The notes below the pieces were generated by a model. The model was not told where the DNA came from, searched no databases, and saw nothing but the letters and a program-made list of their open reading frames with translations. Positions 1 through 6,487 of a stretch of 8,301 nucleotides of DNA are shown here, piece after piece (within the stretch, counting starts at the first letter, position 1; every line of letters starts with the position of its first letter). This DNA is from JACQFZ01 sp045810625 (GTDB lineage: Bacteria; Pseudomonadota; Gammaproteobacteria; Acidiferrobacterales; Sulfurifustaceae): contig JBJMVQ010000076.1 in assembly GCA_045810625.1 (NCBI GenBank), positions 1 to 8,301 of the forward strand, written 5' to 3'. Made by a program: the position numbers and the translations under genes.

Positions 1-83
1 GTGCGCATGGCGCACGCTACGCCGACTACATTCGATCTGTTGTCTTCTCGCGCGCCGGCGAGTTGGGCGAGCGTCCACGATGA
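1..83 (+). CDS. Possible 3' end of an unrecognised plus-strand gene (partial)
   Basis: Reading from base 3, an open frame runs off the left edge and stops at TGA 81-83. The 26 residues end in RYADYIRSVVFSRAGELGER followed by Pro-Arg. This looks more protein-like than the arginine/alanine-rich shadows elsewhere, with mixed aromatic, aliphatic and charged residues. If real, it is the tail of a gene converging on the operon, which would explain why the repeat-rich stretch 84-549 lies between two 3' ends. The piece is too short to assign a family and could be chance, since high GC keeps frames open. Confidence 0.25.
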   Translation, partial: AHGARYADYIRSVVFSRAGELGERPR

Positions 84-274
84 GGAGCGCAAACCGAGGT
101 GTTTTTCAAGCCCCCGTGCGGCGCGCCGAGCCGCGCAGCCAAGCAATCGCTGAAAGCGAGACTGTGTTCGAGCCCGAAGCGGCCGTTTTCGCCGCTCGGC
201 GAGTTGGGCTCGCCTTCGCGATTGATGCGAGCGGCGAGCGGGTCTTCGCGCCGCCCGGGGTCGCCTTTCTGTTG

Positions 275-308
275 GTGACTTTTCTTTGGCGAGACAAAGA
301 AAAGTCAC
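275..308. repeat. Inverted repeat, 14-bp perfect stem
   Basis: The arms are GTGACTTTTCTTTG (275-288) and CAAAGAAAAGTCAC (295-308), exactly complementary, with a 6-nt loop gcgaga (289-294). A G-T pair can extend the stem at 274/309. Neither strand has a U-run directly after the stem, so it does not fit an intrinsic terminator. It resembles dispersed intergenic palindromes of high-GC proteobacteria. Dispersal in this genome cannot be seen from one copy. Confidence 0.75.
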
Positions 309-409
309 TTGCCCTGGGTCAACCACCCAGAAGTACATTTATTACTTCGACCACCGCGCGACAGCGCGTCGACTATCGACAGGCCCTCAACCTTCCACCC
401 TCACCCTAG

Positions 410-432
410 CCCTCTCCCTAAAAGGGAGAGGG
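410..432. repeat. Inverted repeat CCCTCTCCCT-AAA-AGGGAGAGGG
   Basis: This is a perfect 10-bp stem (410-419 with 423-432) and a 3-nt loop. It is preceded by a pyrimidine-rich run that includes ccctcacccta. In the plus direction it is followed by A-rich sequence (433-444), and in the minus direction by ctagggtgaggg, so neither orientation gives a hairpin followed by a U-tract. The ccctcaccc-ccctctccc wording is reminiscent of a palindromic repeat common between genes in many proteobacteria. This is recognition from memory, not a search result. Confidence 0.7.
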
Positions 433-467
433 AAAAAGAAAAAACGACCGGCCACGGAAAGCCCGAA

Positions 468-536
468 CCCATTCTCCACCCCAACAAACTCTCCACCTCC
501 CGCATCAGCTCTCATGCGTCATCCGTCGCACGCGGA
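468..536 (-). pseudogene. Decayed tandem duplicate of the 3' end of the adjacent GT9 gene
   Basis: This stretch aligns with 554-625, which encodes the last ~24 codons of the family 9 glycosyltransferase. The offset is 86 bp. Over the first 40 bases (468-507 against 554-593) 36 match, including the shared 13-mer tccacctcccgca. The copies then differ by indels of 1 nt and 2 nt. Read on the minus strand, a fragment of the duplicate still gives LMREVESLL, matching VMREVDSLL of the gene. The indels and an internal stop show it is no longer coding. It is either a duplicate of the gene end or the remnant of an older 3' end replaced by recombination. Confidence 0.7.
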
Positions 537-549
537 ACGCGAACAGCAC

Positions 550-1650
550 TCACCCCACTCTCCGCTCCAACAAACTGTCCACCTCCCGCATCACCTCCTC
601 ATGCGTCACTCCCGTCGCACACGGATGCCCGATCGGGCATACGGTGTGCTCGCACGGCCGGCAATCGACCGCGCGGAATACCGCGCGATGGCGCTCGTGA
701 TCGAGCGGCGCCCAGCGCTCGGGCGATGACCCGAGATAGATCACCACGCTCGGCACTCGCAGCGCCGCGGCGATATGCGATACGCCGGTGTCGTTGCACA
801 CGAGCAGCTTGGCGCCGGTCAGGAGCGCGGCGAGCACGCCAACCGAGGTTTGACCGGTGAGATCGACGCACGGCGCGTGCATCGACTTGGCGATCGCGGC
901 GGCAAGTACACCCTCCTCCGCCGTTCCCGTGACAACGACGCGCAGTCCCTTGGCCGCCAATCGATCCGCCACGCGCGCAAATCGTTCCGGCGGCCAGCGC
1001 CGCGTCGCTGCACGCGCCCCGGGATGGACACACGCGTAGTAACCCGGCTGCAAACCAAACCGCGCGCGCGCGCCGGCGGCGGCGCGCCATTCCGCCGGCG
1101 CGATGGGGAAGTCGAGCGCGTCCCCGCGCAGCGGTACGCCGAGAAATTCCAGCAACCGCAACAGGCGCCGCACCTCCGGCTCGCCTTCGGGATACGCGAA
1201 AAAACGCTCTCGCTCCGGAACGCTCTCGCCGCGCGGATGGAATCCGGCGCAGTCGCGCGCCCCGATACTCGCAACCACCGCATTGGAGTGACGGCCGCTG
1301 CCATGCAACTGCAAGACAAAATCGAAGTCCGCCGCACGCGCCCGCGCCACGAACTCCGCGTGTTCCGCCGGGGTCGCCGTGCGCTCGGGTAGCCCCGGCG
1401 CACCGGGAAACGCGATGAAATCGTCCAGGTAGTGCGAGAATCGCTCGGCAAATTCGCGCGCCCACGGTAATCCGATGAGCGTGATCCGCGCGCGTGGGTG
1501 CGCGGCACGCAGGGCCCGCAGCGCCGGACTTGCGCACAACAAATCGCCGAGGTGCAGCGCGCGAAACACTGCGATGCGTCCGAGCGCCGCTTCCGGCCGC
1601 AACGGACGCGCCGTGTTGGCTGTCATGACCGATTGCGCGGAGGTCTGCAT
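550..1650 (-). CDS. Glycosyltransferase family 9 (heptosyltransferase-like), distal operon copy
   Basis: A 366-residue protein with the two-domain GT-B layout of ADP-heptose:LPS heptosyltransferases, which are cytoplasmic-face enzymes that add heptose to a lipid-linked acceptor. The N-terminal domain opens with FRALHLGDLLCASPALRALR (residues 29-48), which holds the conserved Gly-Asp (35-36). VHPGARAATRRWPPERF (208-224) is the nucleotide-sugar loop. NDTGVSHIAAAL (286-297) is the conserved C-terminal domain signature. A cysteine motif C330-x2-C333-x4-C338-P-x-G-H-x2-C344 follows, as in WaaF-type enzymes. The ATG directly abuts the upstream TGA and has a good Shine-Dalgarno (GAGGGG, 8-nt spacer). 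A second ATG nine codons in is less favoured. It is last in the operon, and its 3' end is duplicated downstream. The acceptor and the exact donor heptose are not inferable. The other GT9 here has the same motifs but a clearly different sequence, so the two probably catalyse different steps. Confidence 0.93.
   Translation of the reverse strand: MQTSAQSVMTANTARPLRPEAALGRIAVFRALHLGDLLCASPALRALRAAHPRARITLIGLPWAREFAERFSHYLDDFIAFPGAPGLPERTATPAEHAEFVARARAADFDFVLQLHGSGRHSNAVVASIGARDCAGFHPRGESVPERERFFAYPEGEPEVRRLLRLLEFLGVPLRGDALDFPIAPAEWRAAAGARARFGLQPGYYACVHPGARAATRRWPPERFARVADRLAAKGLRVVVTGTAEEGVLAAAIAKSMHAPCVDLTGQTSVGVLAALLTGAKLLVCNDTGVSHIAAALRVPSVVIYLGSSPERWAPLDHERHRAVFRAVDCRPCEHTVCPIGHPCATGVTHEEVMREVDSLLERRVG
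554..625 (-). repeat. Functional copy of the duplicated gene end
   Basis: This is the in-gene partner of the repeat at 468-536. It carries the glycosyltransferase C-terminus from about CATGVTHEEV to the final RRVG, just before the TGA at 552-550. It is 72 nt against 69 nt in the outer copy. Confidence 0.7.
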
Positions 1651-2682
1651 TCAGAATACCCCTCGATAGAGCGCGCACGAGCGGCAAACATCGGGTGGCG
1701 TGTCGGATGCGAGTGCGCCGCGAAACGCCTCGTACGCGTCGCCCTTCCACACGGCGTCCACGCCGTGCTGCGCCATGCTGCCGAAGTTCACGCGGTCGGG
1801 TGTACCGATCATGCAGCACGGCATTGCAGTCCCGTCGTAGCTGATATACGGACCATCCCATGGCCACGTGCAACGGCCGCGCGACTGGCCGGCCGCTTGC
1901 GTACGTGGCAGCCGCAGATCGACGCCGAGCGCCGTTGCACGCTCGCGTGCAACGGCGAAATAGTGCGCGACACGCGCCGGGTCCTCGTTCAGAAGTGTTT
2001 GCTCTTCCACGAACGCGCGCATCGGCCGATATCGCTCGGGCAAGCTCTCCTCGCCGTACTCATGGCACAGATGCTGCACGAACAAACTATCCACGCCGAC
2101 GCCGCGCGCGAGCGCCACCATGTCGGGCAACTCGTGCAGGTTGTCGCGCATCACCACCATCACGAGACGCACTCGCGGTACCTCTCGACCCGACTCGATG
2201 CGGATCTTCAGCAGCTCTTCCAGATGACGCTTCGCGCGCGTGAAGCGCGCTCGCACGCGAATCCGTTCGTAGGTTTGCGCGCTCGCACCGTCGAGCGACG
2301 CGTGCAGTTCGGCGAGCCCGCTCTCGACCGCGAGCCGCGACCGTCGAACCGACAGCAGCGTGAGATTCGTGTTGGTCGTCACGCTGACGCCGCGCGCCGC
2401 GGCGTAACGCACCATGTCGAAAAACCGCGGATGCATCAGCGGTTCGCCGAGCCCCTGGAGATGCAAACGCTCGAGGGCCGGAAGCTGATCGATAATGGCG
2501 ACGAACGTCTCGAACGCCATGAACGCGAGCGGGTCGCCCGGTGCGCCGTCGGGACGAAACTGAATCGGACACATGCGACAGCGCAGGTTGCATTGCCCGA
2601 CCGGTTCGATCTGGGCGAAGCGAATGGGCCGATTCACCGTATTCTCGGCATCGGGCCTCGTGGGCGCGGTGGGAGCGTTCAT
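1651..2682 (-). CDS. Radical SAM protein with SPASM-like C-terminal cysteine cluster
   Basis: 343 residues. The radical SAM [4Fe-4S] motif CNLRCRMC (C31, C35, C38) follows the usual β1 strand FAQIEPVGQ. GLGEP (77-81) matches the SAM-amino-group loop and VTTNTNLT (101-108) the next strand. The C-terminal third has CTWPW (271), SYDGTAMPCC (281-290) and a final CRSC (333-336). This is the auxiliary iron-sulfur layout of SPASM/twitch proteins, which act on peptides, sugars or other small molecules. A long frame continues upstream to 3606, but that part is an out-of-frame shadow of the GT2 gene. The ATG at 2682 lies 5 bp after the GT2 stop and gives a family-like N-terminus. No strong Shine-Dalgarno is visible, so coupling to GT2 is likely. 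The genomic setting suggests modification of a sugar or glycolipid in the same glycan pathway. I cannot name the reaction. Confidence 0.93.
   Translation of the reverse strand: MNAPTAPTRPDAENTVNRPIRFAQIEPVGQCNLRCRMCPIQFRPDGAPGDPLAFMAFETFVAIIDQLPALERLHLQGLGEPLMHPRFFDMVRYAAARGVSVTTNTNLTLLSVRRSRLAVESGLAELHASLDGASAQTYERIRVRARFTRAKRHLEELLKIRIESGREVPRVRLVMVVMRDNLHELPDMVALARGVGVDSLFVQHLCHEYGEESLPERYRPMRAFVEEQTLLNEDPARVAHYFAVARERATALGVDLRLPRTQAAGQSRGRCTWPWDGPYISYDGTAMPCCMIGTPDRVNFGSMAQHGVDAVWKGDAYEAFRGALASDTPPDVCRSCALYRGVF
1659..1664 (-). promoter_or_regulatory. Shine-Dalgarno for the distal GT9 gene
   Basis: GAGGGG on the minus strand, 8 nt before the ATG at 1650-1648. It lies inside the last codons of the radical SAM gene. 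It supports initiation at 1650 rather than at the internal ATG near 1626. Confidence 0.6.
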
Positions 2683-2687
2683 GGCGC

Positions 2688-3665
2688 TTAAAAGAAGAGC
2701 ACGCGGTATTTCACCGCGCCCACGAAACGCCAGAACACGGCGAGCGGCGGAATGAGCGCGGACGTCAGCGCCATCTCCGCCACGTGCGCCGGCCGGTGTG
2801 AGGTAAAACGAAGTCGCGCGCAGCAAAGGCGCGCCGTTGCGGCGAGCCAACCCGCCGCCGCGGCGAACGTCGGCAGCGGCATGTCCGCGAGCGCGCTGCC
2901 GAGCGCGACCAGCAGCAGCGTGAGGATGGCGTAGTAGTCCCAACGCGGCGACGGACGAATGCGCGCGCGATAAAGCCGCGGATGCTTTTTGTAGAGCAGC
3001 GCGTCGAACAGGACTTTGCGCTGCTGGCGCAGGCTCGCGCCCCACGAGGCCGGACGGATGGGATGCACCACCGTCGCGCGCGGCGCTTGCGCGACGTCGA
3101 GCCCGCGCTCGAGCAGGGAAAAATACAGATCGCTGTCCTCGCGCCACGCGACGGTGAAATTCTCGTCGAGCCCGCCCACGGCGGACAATACGCGCGTGCG
3201 ACAGAAGCAATTCGCCGTCACGAACCCCGCCGAGGCGAGGCGCGCGGCATCGCGCTCGTAGTCGGTCGGCTCCTGCGGCAAAGGCATGACGATCCGCCCC
3301 CATACGGCGGCGCGGCGATCGCCGAGCGCGAGCAAGCCTTCGCGCAGCCAGTTGCGATCGGGCACGCAGTCGTCGTCGGTGAAAGCGATGACGGGCGCGG
3401 CGGCGACGCGCCACCCGCCATTGCGAGCGGCGGCGGGGCCATGCCGCTCGCGCACGCGCAGGTAGCGAATACGGGCGCGCCCGCGCGTCGACAGCCGTCG
3501 GCGTTGCACGACGCGCCACGTCGCTGTATCTCCCCCCGCATCGTCGACCACGATGATCTCGAACCGATCGGCGGGAAATTCCTGCGCCGTCAGCGCCGCG
3601 AGACACCGATCAAGCAGGTACGGGCGTTTGTACGTCGGAACGACGACCGATACCTGTACGGTCAT
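2688..3665 (-). CDS. Glycosyltransferase family 2 with hydrophobic C-terminal segments
   Basis: 325 residues. The GT-A fold is shown by VSVVVPTYKRPYLL (5-18), IVVDDAG (38-44), the metal/nucleotide-binding triad TDDDC (96-100), GGLDE (164-168) and WREDSDLYF (174-182), which carries the likely catalytic acidic residue. After about residue 240 there are three hydrophobic stretches (about 244-263, 266-283, 296-316) that look like membrane or membrane-associated helices. It therefore probably works at the inner membrane on a lipid-linked acceptor, transferring from a nucleotide sugar. The ATG lies inside the carbamoyltransferase gene (56-bp out-of-frame overlap). It is well supported because the first β-strand starts at residue 4 and no later start would keep it. 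The Shine-Dalgarno is weak (GAGA), so translational coupling is expected. The donor sugar is unknown. The ORF ends VLFF-TAA, 5 bp before the radical SAM gene. Confidence 0.93.
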   Translation of the reverse strand: MTVQVSVVVPTYKRPYLLDRCLAALTAQEFPADRFEIIVVDDAGGDTATWRVVQRRRLSTRGRARIRYLRVRERHGPAAARNGGWRVAAAPVIAFTDDDCVPDRNWLREGLLALGDRRAAVWGRIVMPLPQEPTDYERDAARLASAGFVTANCFCRTRVLSAVGGLDENFTVAWREDSDLYFSLLERGLDVAQAPRATVVHPIRPASWGASLRQQRKVLFDALLYKKHPRLYRARIRPSPRWDYYAILTLLLVALGSALADMPLPTFAAAAGWLAATARLCCARLRFTSHRPAHVAEMALTSALIPPLAVFWRFVGAVKYRVLFF

Positions 3666-5379
3666 ATGCGATCTCGTGCTTCTCCAGCAGAAACGGCCCG
3701 ATCACCAGAGCGTCGAGCGGCGTGGACGCGAACGATTCCACGGCGTCGCGCGGGGTGCACACGATCGGCTGCCCGCGCGTATTGAACGACGTGTTCACGA
3801 GCACCGGCACGCCCGTGCGCGCCTGAAACGCCTTGATCAGGTCGTAGTAGCGCGCGTTCTGCGCGCGGTTGATCGTTTGTACGCGCGCAGTGCCGTCCAC
3901 GTGCACGACGGCCGGTATACGCCGGCGCTGCGCGGATAGCACCGGATACGTGAAGAGCATGAACGGCGAGTCATCGCATCCGGCAAACCAGCGCGACGCT
4001 TCTTCTTGGAGCACCACCGGAGCGACCGGACGGAAGTCTTCACGGTCCTTCAGCTCGTTGAGGCGCGCTTGCATGTCCGGCGACATCGGCGACGCGAGGA
4101 TCGATCGTGCACCGAGGGCGCGCGGCCCGAACTCCATGCCGCCTTGAAACCAGCCGATGACGCGGTCCTCGGCGAGCAGCGCGGCCACCTCGTCCATTCC
4201 GCCGATTCGGCGAAACTTGAGCTTCGTGTATTTCAGGAATTCTTCGATCTCCGCATCGGCGTACTGCGGACCGAGAAAGACGTCCTGCATTGCGTAGCAG
4301 CGCCGATCGTCGTTGCGCACCTGCGCGTCGACGTGCATCGCCGCACCGAGCGCAGTGCCCGCGTCGCCCGCGGCCGGTTGTACCCAGATCCGGCGAAACG
4401 GCGATTCGCGCAGCAATCGTCCGTTCATCGCGCAGTTGAGCGCGACGCCGCCCGCGAGACAGAGATCGTCGAGCCCGGTTTCGCTGTGCAGCCAGCGCGC
4501 GAGATCGAGCGCGGTTTCTTCCAGCAACTGCTGTAGCGACCGCGCGATATCGAAGTGGCGCTGCGTGAGCGGCTCGCCGCGCGCACGCGCCGGTCCGAGG
4601 CGGCGGATCAAGTCGGAGGCGGCCACGCGGTAGCGACCGCCGCCGTCGAGCCCGAAGCATTCGCGAAAGTCGACGAGATACTTCGGCTCGCCGAAACACG
4701 CGAGCGCCATGACCTTGTACTCATCCGAGGAATTCAAAAAGCCGAGATGGCGGGTGACGTCCTCGTAGAGCAGCCCGAGCGAATGCGGAAACTCGACCTG
4801 GCCGATCCGTGTCAGGCGATTGCCTTGTCCGATCGCATAACTCGTCGTCACGCGCTCACCGCGGCCGTCGAGCGTCATCACCGCCGCGGTTTCGAACGGC
4901 GACGGCAGAAACGCGCTTGCCTCGTGCGCCAGATGATGATCGACGAAGTGCCAGCGATACCGCATCGGTTCGCGTTTGCGAAATCGCGCCCGCAAATGAT
5001 GCGGTGCGCCGTCGACGAGCTGGCGCGGCGCATTCAGGATGTACGAGACGAACAGCGGCTCCCACGGCGAGTCCCAACCTTCGAGCGGCTGCGCGCTCGG
5101 CTCGAACGCGAGCGTGATGCCGCCGGCACGGCCGCGCAGCAGCTGCTGCGGATCGTACGCGTAGGCAACGTGATCGAGATCGGCGAGCTCGATGCCGGCA
5201 CGCTGCAGGCAGAAATTGATCGCGTGATACGGCAGCTCGTACGCGGTGAACGGAATCGGACGCTTCGCGTGCTTGATGCGCGTGAAGCGCTCCTCCTCCG
5301 CCGCCGCGACGACACGGCCGTCCCGGACCAGACACGCGGACGAGTCGTGAAATGCGGCGTTGATGCCGAGGGTATACAT
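3610..5379 (-). CDS. O-carbamoyltransferase, NodU/CmcH/TobZ family
   Basis: 589 residues, the usual full length. The family uses carbamoyl phosphate and ATP to make carbamoyl-adenylate and transfers the carbamoyl group to a hydroxyl. The N-terminal Kae1-like domain shows GINAAFHDSSACLVRDG (5-21), the metal-binding-type VDHHLAHEASAF (146-157), TLDGRGE (169-175), LAGGVALNCAMNGRLL (308-323) and PAAGDAGTALGAA (335-347). The YrdC-like C-terminal part has GGMEFGPRALGARSIL (413-428), DREDFRPVAPV (445-455) and VLVNTSFNTRGQPIV (526-540). All signatures are intact, so it should be active. A clean AGGAG sits 6 nt before the ATG. The preceding GT9 ends 1 bp upstream. The last ~18 codons overlap GT2 in another frame. 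Among heptosyltransferases the likely acceptor is a heptose hydroxyl. Carbamoylated core heptose is known in Pseudomonas (WapO), but nodulation-factor or antibiotic-type sugars use the same fold, so the acceptor is an inference. Confidence 0.96.
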   Translation of the reverse strand: MYTLGINAAFHDSSACLVRDGRVVAAAEEERFTRIKHAKRPIPFTAYELPYHAINFCLQRAGIELADLDHVAYAYDPQQLLRGRAGGITLAFEPSAQPLEGWDSPWEPLFVSYILNAPRQLVDGAPHHLRARFRKREPMRYRWHFVDHHLAHEASAFLPSPFETAAVMTLDGRGERVTTSYAIGQGNRLTRIGQVEFPHSLGLLYEDVTRHLGFLNSSDEYKVMALACFGEPKYLVDFRECFGLDGGGRYRVAASDLIRRLGPARARGEPLTQRHFDIARSLQQLLEETALDLARWLHSETGLDDLCLAGGVALNCAMNGRLLRESPFRRIWVQPAAGDAGTALGAAMHVDAQVRNDDRRCYAMQDVFLGPQYADAEIEEFLKYTKLKFRRIGGMDEVAALLAEDRVIGWFQGGMEFGPRALGARSILASPMSPDMQARLNELKDREDFRPVAPVVLQEEASRWFAGCDDSPFMLFTYPVLSAQRRRIPAVVHVDGTARVQTINRAQNARYYDLIKAFQARTGVPVLVNTSFNTRGQPIVCTPRDAVESFASTPLDALVIGPFLLEKHEIAYDRTGIGRRSDVQTPVPA

Positions 5380-5380
5380 T

Positions 5381-6487
5381 TCACTCTCCTGCGCGGGCGC
5401 GACGAAGCGTGGGTCGGCGCAGCGCCAGCAGCTCGAGCGTTGCCTCGACGATCGACTGCGGCGGCACGCGGCGCAGGCAATGATGATGCCCCTCCGGGCA
5501 TTGGCTCTTGTAGCAGTACTTGCACGGCACGTTGTGATAGAGCACGCGGTTCTCGACGCCCCACGGCATGTGCTGCGGATTCGTCAACGCATAGAGATCG
5601 ACAACGGGCGTTCCCACCGCGGCGGCGATGTGCGCGGGGCCGGTGTTGTTCGAGATGACGACCGGCGCGAGGCTGATCAGCGCGCTCAACACGCCGACGT
5701 CGAGCTTTCCGGCAAGCGAGTGCGACGGCGCGTGCATGTCCGCGCGAATTTGTTCGATCAATGACGATTCGGCGGCGGTCCCCGTGTAGACGACGGTACA
5801 ACCGTGATCGCGCTCCAACACGCGCGCCGCGGCGGCGAAACTCTCCGGCGGATAGCGCCGCGCGGGCGCGCTCGCCCCGGGATGGATCACCACCCACGGC
5901 GCATCGGAGCCGATGCCGAGCGCAGCCAGCACGCGCCGCGCACGTGCGAAGCAATCCGGCGGCAGGTCAAGCCGCATGCGCTCGTCGTCCGGCACTGCAC
6001 CAACCTGGCGTACCAGATCGAGCTGACGGCGCACTTCGTGACGCAAGCGCTCCTCCGGCTCTGCTTCCGGAATCCAGTCGGTGAGCAACTGATACGGATT
6101 CTCGCGGCAGTGCGCGAGCCGCAGCGGAATGCTCGCGAGATAACACATCAGCGCCGCGGGCAGCGCGCTCTGACTGTAAACGGTAAAGATCACGGCGGCG
6201 TCGAAGCGCTCGTCGCGCAGCCGTGCGATCAATCCGTGATCGGGGCTTGCGCCGACGCGGGTCGGCGTCGCCTTCATCCACGGCGCGTCGTAGATCAGGA
6301 TGCCGTCGACGGCGGGAAGATAGCGTGCGATCGCCGCGCCGGCGGACGAGGTCAGCAGCTCGATGCGCCGTCCGGGGCGGGCATACTTCAACGCGCGCAC
6401 CGCCGGCTCGGTCATGAGCACGTCGCCGAGCGCGTCGAGCCGCACACACAAAATGCGCCGCGCGCGACTCCACGTCGCTCTCGTCAC
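5381..6487 (-). CDS. Glycosyltransferase family 9 (heptosyltransferase-like), proximal copy
   Basis: 368 residues, GT-B fold. RILCVRLDALGDVLMTEPAV (11-30) is the N-terminal signature with Gly-Asp at 21-22. VIHPGASAPARRYPPESF (200-217) is the nucleotide-sugar loop. SNNTGPAHIAAAVGTP (279-294) is the C-terminal signature; it has Asn where many members have Asp before the Thr-Gly. The tail has C322-x2-C325-x4-C330-PEGHHH-C337, typical of heptosyltransferase II-like proteins. Known relatives move L-glycero-D-manno-heptose from the ADP sugar onto LPS inner core. Initiation is GTG, overlapping the phosphatase stop as GTGA, with a GGGAG 9 nt upstream. It stops 1 bp before the carbamoyltransferase start. 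Its place next to a heptose-bisphosphate phosphatase supports a heptose donor. The exact acceptor is unknown. Confidence 0.94.
   Translation of the reverse strand: MTRATWSRARRILCVRLDALGDVLMTEPAVRALKYARPGRRIELLTSSAGAAIARYLPAVDGILIYDAPWMKATPTRVGASPDHGLIARLRDERFDAAVIFTVYSQSALPAALMCYLASIPLRLAHCRENPYQLLTDWIPEAEPEERLRHEVRRQLDLVRQVGAVPDDERMRLDLPPDCFARARRVLAALGIGSDAPWVVIHPGASAPARRYPPESFAAAARVLERDHGCTVVYTGTAAESSLIEQIRADMHAPSHSLAGKLDVGVLSALISLAPVVISNNTGPAHIAAAVGTPVVDLYALTNPQHMPWGVENRVLYHNVPCKYCYKSQCPEGHHHCLRRVPPQSIVEATLELLALRRPTLRRARAGE
5386..5390 (-). promoter_or_regulatory. Strong Shine-Dalgarno for the carbamoyltransferase
   Basis: AGGAG on the minus strand, 6 nt from the ATG at 5379. It is formed by the last codons of the GT9 gene. 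It is one of the clearest ribosome sites inside the operon and suggests the carbamoyltransferase is translated well in its own right. Confidence 0.65.

Larger units (their letters stand above)
84..549. other. Gene-free interval with inverted repeats and a duplicated gene end
   Basis: I support no gene here. Open frames exist on both strands (for example 80-409 plus, 106-297 minus, 309-860 plus) but they run through perfect inverted repeats and have low-complexity, arginine- and proline-rich translations. The interval contains a 14-bp-stem hairpin (275-308), a 10-bp-stem hairpin (410-432), a purine-rich tract (plus strand A/G, 433-444) and a decayed direct repeat of the 3' end of the adjacent glycosyltransferase gene (468-536). 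A 13-nt direct repeat, cggcgagttgggc, occurs at 56-68 and 197-209. No convincing terminator for the minus-strand operon is visible: a U-rich tract would be transcribed from 444-433, but no strong hairpin directly precedes it. Confidence 0.6.

Noticed and set aside
1..15. Palindrome GTGCGC-ATG-GCGCAC at the left edge as a member of the TCC hairpin family
   Set aside because: The loop lacks TCC, and it lies in a possible coding tail. A 6-bp GC palindrome is not rare at this base composition.
80..409. 109-codon plus-strand frame in the left flank (and 106-297 minus)
   Set aside because: It runs through a perfect 14-bp-stem inverted repeat and low-complexity sequence. Such frames in repeats are commonly over-annotated.
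410..444. Intrinsic terminator for the operon
   Set aside because: On the minus strand the U-rich tract (444-433) comes before the 10-bp hairpin rather than after it, and the sequence before the U-tract forms only a weak stem of about 3 bp.
599..1873. 424-codon minus-strand frame overlapping the distal GT9 and radical SAM genes
   Set aside because: Out-of-frame shadow: very arginine- and alanine-rich, without motifs, while the GT9 frame through the same DNA has all its signatures.
1498..2691. 397-codon plus-strand open frame, and other long plus-strand frames (4555-5658, 2982-3785, 5804-6544)
   Set aside because: They lie antisense to genes with clear catalytic motifs, have arginine/histidine-rich low-complexity translations, and show no family signatures. 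High GC removes stop codons on the other strand.
2683..3606. Upstream 308-codon extension of the radical SAM frame
   Set aside because: It is a frame-shifted reading of the GT2 gene. The radical SAM domain starts only after the ATG at 2682, so this is not a fusion protein.
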